Shown here piece after piece: positions 27,040 through 35,318 of a DNA stretch of 54,444 bases. Numbering within the stretch: position 1 is the first letter of the stretch; each line of letters begins with the position of its first letter. The notes under the pieces were generated by a model. The model was not told the origin of the DNA. It made no database searches and was given only the letters and a program-made list of their open reading frames with translations. Both the position numbers and the translations under genes were made by a program. The DNA is from JBBTDV01 sp038042605 (lineage in GTDB: Bacteria; Bdellovibrionota; UBA1018): positions 1-54,444 of the forward strand of contig CAYHPW010000013.1 in NCBI GenBank assembly GCA_964358645.1, given 5' to 3'.

Positions 27040-27678
27040 TTATTTATCCTCTTCTTTGTCATCGTCGTCGTCGTAACTGCGTCGTGGCTTCAGGCTAATT
27101 GTTTTGTCTGTCATCCTGCGGTTTCGGATGGGCACTTCGTAACATATTTTTTTACGTACATACTTCAGTGTTTGATCTATGCGCGGCAACCGGCGTTCCA
27201 GCAGTTTTTCGTAAAGAAGTCCTTCGCGTGGTTCGGCGACGAGTACGCTTGACTGTGGACCGTGGCGCCTGTCGACGCGTTCTTTTTGAAAGACCACGTA
27301 CACTTCATTTTGTATGGCAGGGATACATCTTCCAAAAAACGCCCTCGAGTCAAGAACAACATTTTTTGTTTTTGGATCAATGATTTTCCCTGGATAGACG
27401 AATGTTGCAGCTCGGTTGCCATCGGGCTTGATGAGGTGGATGGCGATATCCTCATCACAGTTGTCGCAAAAGCGGCCGGCAAAGACATGATATGGATTGA
27501 CTGAGCCAAGATGTTTCAACTCTTTCAAGGTGGCGCGTAGTGATTCCGCAAAAGCTGCTGGCATATCGCTGCTCTGTGGGCTCGGGCTGTTTGTCACGCT
27601 GACGACCGGTTCCGGTTGTCCGGCCACTGCGAATTGCGTGATTGATATTAAAGAGATTAATATATATGACCTGATCAT
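27040..27678 (-). CDS. Secreted protein with Asp-rich C-terminus, unknown function
   Basis: A Sec signal (MIRSYILISLISITQFAVAG) is followed by a 190-residue mature chain. It contains FAGRFCDNCDEDIAIHL, with a CxxC pair next to acidic residues, a segment VYPGKIIDPKTKNVVLDSRAFFGRC, a basic stretch, and a tail of five Asp followed by KEEDK. The CxxC could be a disulfide or metal site. The protein is likely periplasmic. No family is recognised. It is divergent from the NfuA-type gene across 59 bases. Confidence 0.7.
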   Translation of the reverse strand: MIRSYILISLISITQFAVAGQPEPVVSVTNSPSPQSSDMPAAFAESLRATLKELKHLGSVNPYHVFAGRFCDNCDEDIAIHLIKPDGNRAATFVYPGKIIDPKTKNVVLDSRAFFGRCIPAIQNEVYVVFQKERVDRRHGPQSSVLVAEPREGLLYEKLLERRLPRIDQTLKYVRKKICYEVPIRNRRMTDKTISLKPRRSYDDDDDKEEDK

Positions 27679-27737
27679 GTTAAAGTTGGTTCCTTGTATA
27701 AAACAATACTAACTTTTTTTGAAATAAGGAGGCTAAA

Positions 27738-27965
27738 ATGTCTGTTGAAAAGCGAATAATGGATATCATCGAAAAAGAAATACGTCCGGCACTTGCGATG
27801 GATGGCGGAGATGTGTCGTTTAAGAAGTTTGAGAATGGCGTGGTGTATTTGCAGTTGAAGGGCGCCTGTTGTGGATGCCCCGGCGCCGCGATGACTCTTA
27901 AAATGGGTGTTGAAACACGTCTTCGCGAGGCGATTCCGGAAGTCAAGGAAGTCGTGTCGGTGTGA
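27738..27965 (+). CDS. NifU C-terminal-like Fe-S scaffold protein
   Basis: The 75-residue protein is a stand-alone NifU C-terminal (Nfu) domain: IEKEIRPALAMDGGDVSFKKFENGVVYLQLKG, then the cluster-binding CCGCPGAAMTLK with the CxxC, then GVETRLREAIPEVKEVV. It carries and delivers 4Fe-4S clusters. AAGGAGG precedes the ATG. It ends four bases before the M48 lipoprotein gene, so the two are probably co-transcribed. Confidence 0.92.
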   Translation: MSVEKRIMDIIEKEIRPALAMDGGDVSFKKFENGVVYLQLKGACCGCPGAAMTLKMGVETRLREAIPEVKEVVSV

Positions 27966-27969
27966 CTAC

Positions 27970-28806
27970 ATGCTAAAAACAGGCGGCAGTTATAAATGCG
28001 GTTATGGCAGTTTTTTGTCGGTGGCGTGTTTAGTAATTATCGGCTGTGCTACTTCCCCGCTTGGCCGCAAGCAGCTGATTTTGGTGCCCGATGCGCAGAT
28101 GGATTCTTTGGGCGCACAAGCCTTTCAGCAAATGAAGGCCAAGACGCCGATTTCATCTGACCCAGCCATAAATGCATATGTAAAATGTGTAGCAAAACCG
28201 TTGACTGAAGCAGCAAAGGACAGCTTGCATGTATCTAATTGGGAGATCATCGTATTTAAGGATGACACCGCAAACGCGTTCGCTCTCCCCGGTGGCAAGA
28301 TAGGCGTGCATACCGGCATTTTTAAAGTCGCAAAGACCCAGTCGCAGCTTGCTGCTGTTATTGGGCATGAGGTTGGCCACGTGATTGCAAAGCATGGCGC
28401 CGAAAGAGTGTCTGATACATTTGCCACCCAAGGCGCGCTTCAGGCCATTGGCGCGCTGACCGGTGATAACCCGAATGGGAAATTAATTATTGGGCTATTG
28501 GGGCTTGGTGCTCAGGTGGGCGTGCTACTTCCGTTTGGCAGGACCCAGGAGAGCGAAGCTGATCTCATAGGACTGGACTTAATGTCCAGATCCGGATTTG
28601 ATCCGCGCGAAAGCATCACGCTTTGGCAGAATATGAAGTCCTTTGGCGGCGGCGCCCCGCCCGAATGGCTCTCAACTCATCCGGCCCATGATACGCGCAT
28701 CGCTGACCTAAACACCAATATGCCTGATGCCACACGCAGATATGAACGCGCCCGTTCACAGGGACGCGACCCTAAATGCCAGCTGCCCCCTGATATTAAG
28801 ATATAA
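27970..28806 (+). CDS. M48-family metalloprotease lipoprotein (LoiP/YcaL-like)
   Basis: The start at ATG 27970 gives a lipoprotein signal ending LVIIGC. The mature protein has NAFALPGGKIGVHTGIF, the zinc site AVIGHEVGHVIAKHGAE (HEVGH) and the third ligand Glu in ESEADLIGLDLM, then WLSTHPAHDTRI. This arrangement is typical of M48B/C periplasmic, membrane-anchored proteases of the LoiP/YcaL/Oma1-like group that take part in outer-membrane protein quality control. Length (278) fits. Confidence 0.92.
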   Translation: MLKTGGSYKCGYGSFLSVACLVIIGCATSPLGRKQLILVPDAQMDSLGAQAFQQMKAKTPISSDPAINAYVKCVAKPLTEAAKDSLHVSNWEIIVFKDDTANAFALPGGKIGVHTGIFKVAKTQSQLAAVIGHEVGHVIAKHGAERVSDTFATQGALQAIGALTGDNPNGKLIIGLLGLGAQVGVLLPFGRTQESEADLIGLDLMSRSGFDPRESITLWQNMKSFGGGAPPEWLSTHPAHDTRIADLNTNMPDATRRYERARSQGRDPKCQLPPDIKI

Positions 28807-28828
28807 ACTTTAGCGTTGGAAAATATTC

Positions 28829-29326
28829 ATGCAACGTAGACTACACATTTATTGGATCGATGTACCAGTCTCAAGCCGGCAAATCGGGCTGTCTGTTTTA
28901 CCAGGACGGCAGGACCAGAAAAGAGATCTTAAGCAGGATCTTGAAGTTTTAAAGACCAGTGGTGTTGCAGATGTCGTTTGCCTGGTTACTCACGCGGAGC
29001 TAAGCCATTTTGGCGTCAGCAATCTTATTAAAAGTTACATTGAATCAGGGTTTAACGTGCATGAGTTCCCAATCCATGACGGGGATGCGCCGCAACCCGA
29101 AGGTTTAAGAAAACTTATCGCTGATATGGAGATCGGTTTGAGCTTAGGTCGCAAAATTTTACTCCACTGTGTTGGCGGCCTTGGGAGATCCGGGCTTGTC
29201 GCTGCTTGTTTTTTAAAAAGCCGAGGTTTTAGCACCGAGAATGCTATCGCGATCATCAGAAAGCAGCGCTCGCATATGGCGATAGAAACCGCAGCACAAG
29301 AGCAATTTGTTGAAAGTTATTGCTAA
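28829..29326 (+). CDS. CDKN3-like dual-specificity protein phosphatase
   Basis: The catalytic signature HCxxGxxR is present as LLHCVGGLGRSGLVAACFL. Before it are VADVVCLVTHAEL and VHEFPIHDGDAPQ, which supplies the general-acid Asp region; after it is a helical end with IRKQRSHMAIETAAQEQFV. This is the cysteine-dependent phosphatase fold of the CDKN3/DUSP type, common in bacteria as cytosolic phosphatases of unknown target. ATG 28829 was accepted; spacing to the M48 gene is 22 bases. Confidence 0.88.
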   Translation: MQRRLHIYWIDVPVSSRQIGLSVLPGRQDQKRDLKQDLEVLKTSGVADVVCLVTHAELSHFGVSNLIKSYIESGFNVHEFPIHDGDAPQPEGLRKLIADMEIGLSLGRKILLHCVGGLGRSGLVAACFLKSRGFSTENAIAIIRKQRSHMAIETAAQEQFVESYC

Positions 29327-29335
29327 CAAAGATAT

Positions 29336-29690
29336 TCAATACTTAGATGTGCCGGAAGTGTTTTTTGTAAGACGTTTCAGAAACACAAGATCCATGAGGT
29401 CTTTGTCTCGCGCGGATGATTTCATATTTTTGGATCTCACCTGGAGCAATCTGTCTTGCTGCATGATCCGGAAGCCGCGCCAACACATCCAAAACAAGTT
29501 TTTCGTTTTCAACTGATTTATCAATAAGAAAATCGATGTCTTCCGTAGCTCTTATAAACCCAAGCTGAACCATTGCCATCCCACCTATCACAATATAAGC
29601 AGCTCCAGATTTGTTCAGGCCATCACAAATCTTTACAAGATCCTCAAGATTTGGGGGACGTGAATACTCATTGTTTTTTTTATCATGCAT
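29336..29690 (-). pseudogene. DUF6036/AbiEii-like nucleotidyltransferase, frameshifted and internally deleted
   Basis: Residues 1-95 read as a minimal nucleotidyltransferase: GAAYIVIGGMAMVQLGFIRATEDIDFLID has the GG and the DxD-type acidic pair of the active site, followed by LPDHAARQIAPGEIQKYEII. After that the frame goes wrong (RARQRPHGS). The adjacent frame supplies ARDKDLMDLVFLKRL, which looks like the RxKDLxDLxxL end normally found at the C-terminus of this family. The usual beta segment between them is absent. I infer a deletion plus frameshift. It lies one base after a small gene encoding an antitoxin-like protein. Confidence 0.6.
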
Positions 29691-29691
29691 T

Positions 29692-29898
29692 TTAATGGTG
29701 ACCTTTTCTTGCGTGGTTACTTTTCAACAGGCCGGCCATCGCATTCAAGGCGTCGTCTTGCGCCTCTTGAAATGTTTTATACCGATAAACTCCTTTTTTA
29801 AAAAAAGGTCGCCCATGATGAAGGTCAATAACCATTTCCAAAAATGCCGCCGCGGCATTCAAACTATGAGGGGGCTTTCTTTTCCCAACCACGCGCAT
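29692..29898 (-). CDS. Small antitoxin-like protein upstream of nucleotidyltransferase
   Basis: The 68-residue protein has a helical N-terminus and the segment GVYRYKTFQEAQDDALNAM. This resembles small proteins with a xRxxSxEEAxxW-type end that are often encoded directly before DUF6036 nucleotidyltransferases. Its stop is one base before the nucleotidyltransferase start, so they are a translationally linked pair. The role as antitoxin is inferred from position and general resemblance only. Confidence 0.5.
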   Translation of the reverse strand: MRVVGKRKPPHSLNAAAAFLEMVIDLHHGRPFFKKGVYRYKTFQEAQDDALNAMAGLLKSNHARKGHH

Positions 29899-30039
29899 GA
29901 TTTAAGTATCGCACCTCATCTATGAATTTGCCAGTATCAGAGCAGACCATTGCTAAAACTCCGTCTTGAGAACAAAGAGAAATCCAGGTTGACGCATTCG
30001 CCACCATATTTTGATTTTTGTTCACTGTCGTTTTTTATA

Positions 30040-30717
30040 TTATTTTCGACGCCATTTCTTAATCATCTTATCAGTAATATTATTAAACCTATCTGGGATT
30101 ATCCAGTTGATCTCACTTTGAATAATACTTTTGCTGAGCTCGTTATTCATGCCTCTTTTTAAGGTCCAAGCTAGATAAAATATGTCGGCGTTGTAGCCAC
30201 TCCCTTCCCAATGGGCATCAAAAAAATCCTGATCACATGCTAATTTTTCTGGGTATTTCCCACCATCGCAGCTGACATGCACAGGAGCGTCTTTCTGGGT
30301 GTGCCGCATTTCATGAACAAGAGTGCTAGCTCTGCTTATGCGGTTATCAATGAAGAACTGCCTACAAAGATAGATGGTATCTTCATAAGTATAGGCAATA
30401 GATTTAGGGCATCCATCATCATATTTAATGTGGCCTACGTTCTTTTCAATGCGTGCATAAAAATTTGGTTTGTAACCAGATGGATTGGGTTTAAAATCAG
30501 CTGTCTCCAAATCGTAAAGTGTGCTCGCTAATATGCCATTATCGTTAGTGCAACTAAAAGTGGCTTTGTTCAAACTTATATCAAAATCCTTTACGTAGAG
30601 ATTGTTCCACTGATCCTTAAGCATAGAGCAAGTAGGCGCAGCCAATGTTTGTAGTGGAAATATAGTCAATAAATACGTGATCAAAACTATAATGTGCGCA
30701 GGCAATTTGGACTTCAT
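30040..30717 (-). CDS. Secreted zincin-like protein (HEMRH)
   Basis: ATG 30717 opens a signal peptide (KLPAHIIVLITYLLTIFPL, cut after LAA). The mature protein has six or more Cys residues (PTCSML, FSCTNDN, DDGCPKS, YLCRQF, VSCDGG, LACDQDFF), which fits an exported, disulfide-bonded protein. ASTLVHEMRHTQ is a HExxH zinc-binding motif, followed about 35 residues later by an acidic GSGYNADIFYLAW helix that could provide the third ligand. A zinc peptidase of the secreted zincin type is likely. The exact family is not recognised. Confidence 0.65.
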   Translation of the reverse strand: MKSKLPAHIIVLITYLLTIFPLQTLAAPTCSMLKDQWNNLYVKDFDISLNKATFSCTNDNGILASTLYDLETADFKPNPSGYKPNFYARIEKNVGHIKYDDGCPKSIAYTYEDTIYLCRQFFIDNRISRASTLVHEMRHTQKDAPVHVSCDGGKYPEKLACDQDFFDAHWEGSGYNADIFYLAWTLKRGMNNELSKSIIQSEINWIIPDRFNNITDKMIKKWRRK

Positions 30718-30808
30718 AAACAACACTTATAGAACTATTGACACTCTATGTCAATAGGTGGGCGTATTGTGCTGTGGCTGCACCGGTGGCGGCGGGATGG
30801 GGGTTGCT

Positions 30809-32062
30809 TTACCCGCCTCTAGCGCCAAAACTACTGTTTGGCTCAAGCTGAAATGAGGAGTTAAAAATGAGTCCAAGGCCGGCGCAAATGATACCAGTGC
30901 TGATCGTCACCGTTTGAACACCAAGGTGATCAGCCAGCCAGCCTGCCATCAAGCCCCCGAGCGGCATCGCTCCAAGAAAAGTCATTGTGTACAAGCTCAG
31001 TACGCGGCCTCGAAGGGAATCCTCAATGGTTTGCTGTATTGCAGTGTTAATTATCGGAAACATACCCATCAGGAAAAATCCAAGCCCGAATGTACAAAGA
31101 AGGGATAGCCAAAGCGTGTTGGATAACCCTAAGACACAAAGGCATCCTCCGGTTTTAACCATTGACATAGTAAGCTTTCGCTCGATGTAGCGGTCATTGA
31201 GGACGGTAACGCTTGCCAGGGCTCCCATGATTGCGCCAAAACCAGTCATCGCCATGAGCGATGATAGCGTCACCGCATCCCCATGCAGTATGGTCTTGGC
31301 AAATGCTGGGAGAAGTACGGTATATGGAAACGCGACAAAGCTAACCGCTGCCGCTATCAGCATTAGTCGTCGTATTCTTTTCACCCCTCTTATGTAAGTT
31401 ATGGCCGCGCGTAATTCAGAGAGAGCTGGATAAATACGTATGCTATCAGTGATGGCTGCGGTACGAGGCTCCATCTTTATCATCAGCAGGGATGCTATTA
31501 TGGCAAGGTAGCTCATGCTGTTGATGATAAAGCACCAGGCCTCCCCAATCCAATTAATGCAGATCCCGGCAAGAGCGGGGCCTAGTATCCGTGAGCTGTT
31601 GATCGTTGTTGAATTCAGGGCTATCGCGCTATTAAGATCGCTTTTGCCAACGAGGTCCATCGCGAACGCGTGGCGCGTGGTGAGTTCGAATCCATTAACC
31701 AATCCAAGCACCACGGAAAGAAAAGTAATGTGCCACAAGTTCACCTGACCGGTAAAGACAAGTGCAGAAAGTGCAAGCGCCTGCAGCAGGCCCACAATGC
31801 CTGTCCACATCAGTATCTTCTTTCGATCCTTATGATCGGCTATGATTCCTGCAACCGGGCTTATTATAAATGCGGGGAATTGCGTGCAGAATGTAATTAT
31901 TCCAAGCCATCCTGTTGAATGACTCAAGCGGTAGACAAGCCACGCCTGTACGGTAGATTGCATCCATGTGCCTGCCATTGAGACCATCTGGCCACCGAAA
32001 TATATGCGGTAATTTCCATTTTTTAATGCGCGAAATGATGAATTCACAACGGCCCCTGGCAT
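30809..32062 (-). CDS. MFS transporter, DHA3 (EntS-like) family
   Basis: The 417-residue protein has about twelve membrane helices. NYRIYFGGQMVSMAGTWMQSTVQAWLVYRL and SPVAGIIADHKDRKKILMWTG carry the MFS motif A region, then ELTTRHAFAMDLVG and LNSTTINSSRILGPALAG. This is the MFS_3/EntS subgroup, usually proton-driven exporters of siderophores or drugs. The substrate cannot be read from sequence. It is divergent from the ABC transporter at 32179, with a 116-base gap that must hold both promoters. Confidence 0.88.
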   Translation of the reverse strand: MPGAVVNSSFRALKNGNYRIYFGGQMVSMAGTWMQSTVQAWLVYRLSHSTGWLGIITFCTQFPAFIISPVAGIIADHKDRKKILMWTGIVGLLQALALSALVFTGQVNLWHITFLSVVLGLVNGFELTTRHAFAMDLVGKSDLNSAIALNSTTINSSRILGPALAGICINWIGEAWCFIINSMSYLAIIASLLMIKMEPRTAAITDSIRIYPALSELRAAITYIRGVKRIRRLMLIAAAVSFVAFPYTVLLPAFAKTILHGDAVTLSSLMAMTGFGAIMGALASVTVLNDRYIERKLTMSMVKTGGCLCVLGLSNTLWLSLLCTFGLGFFLMGMFPIINTAIQQTIEDSLRGRVLSLYTMTFLGAMPLGGLMAGWLADHLGVQTVTISTGIICAGLGLIFNSSFQLEPNSSFGARGG

Positions 32063-32178
32063 TTGCGGATATTGTTTCCGGCCACGGTTAAACTGGGTTA
32101 TGTTTCGTATCGCGGCTGGAAAAACTTGATCCTTAAATCAAGATTATCATATCTGAAATAAGAGAAGAGGGCTTTTGG

Positions 32179-33975
32179 ATGCATCGTACGTATTTTCCGC
32201 AGCGATATCTGTCAGTGCCGGATTTCTTCATCCTACTTGTATTGCTTACTTTGATTTACGGCATTGTCGCCACGGGAATGGAGTGGCAGGCGGAATTTCA
32301 TCCAGTCACCGTTATAGACCTGTCGTTTCTTGCTTTACCGAAGTACGTGCTTTTCTCGGCAGTACGTGGTGGGACGGCTTATATCATCTCATTGGTTTTC
32401 ACTTTGGTGGTAGGTTATGTTGTAGCGAAATCAAAAACTGCGGAGATGTTCATAATACCGCTTCTCGACGTTCTTCAGAGCATCCCTGTGCTTGGCTTTT
32501 TACCGGGCCTGGTACTTGGCTTGATCTCTATTTTTCCGAGGACGAATGTTGGGCTTGAGCTGGCGGCGATCATAATGATTTTTACCGGCCAGGTATGGAA
32601 TATGACTTTCAGCTATCACTCTTCGCTGAAGTCGATTCCAAATGATTACCGTGAAGCGGCCACCATCATGGGACTTACATGGTTGCAAAAGCTTAGAAGA
32701 CTTGAGCTGCCGTTTTCGGCGATCAACCTAGCATGGAACAGTGTCATGTCGATGGCAGGGGGCTGGTTTTTTCTCAGCGTGTGTGAGGCGTTCACGCTAG
32801 GCGAACAGGAATACAGGCTTCCTGGTATCGGCGCTTATATGGCGGTTGCAATCAAGCAAGGCAACACAAAGGCAATGTTCATGGGTGTCACCGCCATGCT
32901 GATGTTGATTATCGGGCTTGATTTTCTTTTGTGGCGCCCTGTACTGGCGTGGGTGAGGCGTTTTCGGATGGATGAAGTTCCTGGTATAGCTACATCCACG
33001 ACCGAGCCTCTAATGAAGATCATGCTTAGGGAGTCTAAGATCGTCAGGATTCTTAAGCTGCTTTATCACAGATATCTCTTAAACAGGCTTGCCGAATTGG
33101 GCACGCAGCTTGACAAAGCGAGTGTTGGTACATCGGGGCCGGCGTTTCAAAGTGCTAGGGAGGAACCACAAATACGGCAGCAAGTCGCCAGGCGGTTTGT
33201 AGTAACGACCATTCGTTCAAGAGGTTTTTTGTCATTGTTGCGCGTATCAGTTAGCGTCGCTTTAACGGGTGTAATGGTGTTTGGCGCATGGAAGCTTTTT
33301 CTGCTGCTTGGAGGAGTGGATTTACGTACCTGGCTCATGATTATTAAAAATGCCATTATCACGCTTTTAAAGGTCGGGTTTGTTCTGGTTCTCAGCACGC
33401 TTTGGGCCGTGCCGGTCGGTATCTGGATCGGGACGTCTGCAAAAAGAATAAGATGGGCGCAGCCGCTAGTGCAGATCTGTGCTTCGTTCCCGGCGCCAAT
33501 GCTTTATCCATTGGTGCTTGGAGCATGTTTTTGGATCGGTATGGATTTTAACTGGAGTTCGATGATTCTTATGATGTTAGGAGCGCAGTGGTATGTTCTT
33601 TTTAATGTCCTAGCCGGCGCTCTCAGTGTGCCACAGGAGCTTAAGTACGCCTTGTCACTTATGGAAAGCAGTAAATGGGCCATCTGGAAGGTTCTTTATA
33701 TACCAAGTATTTTCCCCGCTCTTGTGACCGGATGGGTGAGCGCTGCTGGCGGTGCATGGAATGCGAGCATAGTATCGGAGTACATGGCATATAACGGTAC
33801 GATTCACAAAGCAGCGGGCATCGGTGCAACCATTAGCCAGGCCGCCGCAGGCAAGCAGCTACCAGTGCTTGCCGCGAGCCTTGTGGTAATGGTCGGACTG
33901 GTGTTGCTACTGGGCAGATTTGTATGGTCACCGATTTATCATTTCGCACAGACGCGGTATAGAATGGATATATAA
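32179..33975 (+). CDS. ABC transporter permease, two fused NitT/TauT-type domains
   Basis: The 598-residue protein contains two BPD_transp_1 permease units. One (about 1-260) has the EAA-like loop YREAATIMGLTWLQKLRRLELPFSA. The other (about 340-598) has LKYALSLMESSKWAIWKVLYIPSIFPALVTGWVSAAGGAWNASIVSEYM. A soluble linker joins them. Both resemble TauC/SsuC permeases for nitrate, sulfonate, bicarbonate or related anions. The fusion would give both halves of the pore in one chain. It is followed two bases later by the matching ATPase, but no periplasmic binding protein gene is near. Confidence 0.9.
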   Translation: MHRTYFPQRYLSVPDFFILLVLLTLIYGIVATGMEWQAEFHPVTVIDLSFLALPKYVLFSAVRGGTAYIISLVFTLVVGYVVAKSKTAEMFIIPLLDVLQSIPVLGFLPGLVLGLISIFPRTNVGLELAAIIMIFTGQVWNMTFSYHSSLKSIPNDYREAATIMGLTWLQKLRRLELPFSAINLAWNSVMSMAGGWFFLSVCEAFTLGEQEYRLPGIGAYMAVAIKQGNTKAMFMGVTAMLMLIIGLDFLLWRPVLAWVRRFRMDEVPGIATSTTEPLMKIMLRESKIVRILKLLYHRYLLNRLAELGTQLDKASVGTSGPAFQSAREEPQIRQQVARRFVVTTIRSRGFLSLLRVSVSVALTGVMVFGAWKLFLLLGGVDLRTWLMIIKNAIITLLKVGFVLVLSTLWAVPVGIWIGTSAKRIRWAQPLVQICASFPAPMLYPLVLGACFWIGMDFNWSSMILMMLGAQWYVLFNVLAGALSVPQELKYALSLMESSKWAIWKVLYIPSIFPALVTGWVSAAGGAWNASIVSEYMAYNGTIHKAAGIGATISQAAAGKQLPVLAASLVVMVGLVLLLGRFVWSPIYHFAQTRYRMDI

Positions 33976-33977
33976 CA

Positions 33978-35315
33978 ATGATGAACAAGCCGGATCGCAG
34001 CAGGACAACATTAATAGAGCTTAGAAATGTTTCTAAGACATACAAGCTTGAATCTGGCACTGATCTTAAGGTGCTGGATGGGGTTAATCTTTCCGTCTAT
34101 GAGGATGAAATCGTGGCCCTGCTTGGCCCTTCGGGAGTTGGCAAGTCAACATGTCTTAGAATCATGAGTGGTCTTACTGAGACGACGGATGGTGAGATTT
34201 TAATACACGGCAAACCACTCGATGGCATTAACCATGACGTGTCCATGGTTTTTCAGTCATTTGCCTTGTTCCCCTGGGAAACGGTGTACATGAATATCGC
34301 GCTAGCTCTTAAGCCCCTGCATATTCCGCTTGCTGAAATACGGGCTAGGGTTAAGAAAGCCATTGATATCGTCGGACTTGAGGGCTTTGAGGAGGCCTAT
34401 CCGCGCGAGCTTTCCGGCGGGATGAAGCAGCGGGTCGGTATTGCTAGGGCGATCGTGATGGAAAGGCCAGTTCTTTTTCTTGATGAGCCATTCAGCGTGC
34501 TTGATATTTTGACTGCGGATACATTGATGACAGAAGTCATCGATATTTTTCTAGATAAAAAAACACCGACCAGGACCATGGTCCTTGTCACGCATAATAT
34601 CCAGGAAGCAGTTCTCATGGCTAAGCGGATCTTGGTGATGGGAAGCAACCCGGGCTTCGTCAGACGTGAGATCGTTAACGATATCCCTTATCCTAGAGAC
34701 GACCAGTCACCGTCTTTCAGGCTCATAGTGTCGCAAATCCATGCATTGATTACTGAGGCACTGATGCCGGATGCTCCGGTGCATGTCGGCCCATCCGTTT
34801 TGCCTAAGCCGCAGGTTAAAGAGCCTCCCGTGGAGGCATTACCAAATGTCCAGATCGGAGAAGTGATAGGTCTCCTTGAGGCGATTGCTGATTCCGGTGG
34901 TACGGCTGATATTTTCGAACTTGCGCACCAGACCGGCAAGGACTTCGGCCGTACACTGTATCTAGCTAAAGCGGCGGAGATTCTTGAGCTGGTGGATACG
35001 CCTAAGCAAAGCGTTGTTCTTACAGAATTTGGCCGCCCATTCGTTGATGGTGATATTAATATCCGCAAGCGCATGCTGCATGAACTCTTTGGAGGGTTAC
35101 GGATAGTGCAAATGACCACGAATCTTCTTAGGAAAGACGAAGGCTTAAGATTGCCTGTTGAAGCCCTTACCGAGAGGATCGCCGAGTGGCTGCCTAATGA
35201 AAATCCACATCAGATTGTTGAAGTGCTTGTTTCCTGGGGCCGTTTCGCCGAGTACTTCGGATATAACGATGATACCAAAGAAATGTATCTTGATATCGGC
35301 CAGGAGACAGCGTAG
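33978..35315 (+). CDS. ABC transporter ATPase (NitT/TauT type) with AAA-associated C-terminal domain
   Basis: Residues 1-250 form the ATPase: Walker A LLGPSGVGKSTCLRIMSG, Q-loop VFQSFALFPWETV, signature LSGGMKQRVGIARAIV, Walker B PVLFLDEPFSVLD and the switch His in VLVTHNIQEAVLMA. Residues about 290-445 are the AAA-associated C-terminal domain (PF09821) found on some NitT/TauT ATPases, beginning NVQIGEVIGLLEAIADSGGTADIFELA, and may sense a ligand or regulate activity. It pairs with the fused permease just upstream. ATG 33978 or 33981 are both possible. Confidence 0.9.
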   Translation: MMNKPDRSRTTLIELRNVSKTYKLESGTDLKVLDGVNLSVYEDEIVALLGPSGVGKSTCLRIMSGLTETTDGEILIHGKPLDGINHDVSMVFQSFALFPWETVYMNIALALKPLHIPLAEIRARVKKAIDIVGLEGFEEAYPRELSGGMKQRVGIARAIVMERPVLFLDEPFSVLDILTADTLMTEVIDIFLDKKTPTRTMVLVTHNIQEAVLMAKRILVMGSNPGFVRREIVNDIPYPRDDQSPSFRLIVSQIHALITEALMPDAPVHVGPSVLPKPQVKEPPVEALPNVQIGEVIGLLEAIADSGGTADIFELAHQTGKDFGRTLYLAKAAEILELVDTPKQSVVLTEFGRPFVDGDINIRKRMLHELFGGLRIVQMTTNLLRKDEGLRLPVEALTERIAEWLPNENPHQIVEVLVSWGRFAEYFGYNDDTKEMYLDIGQETA

Positions 35316-35318
35316 CGG

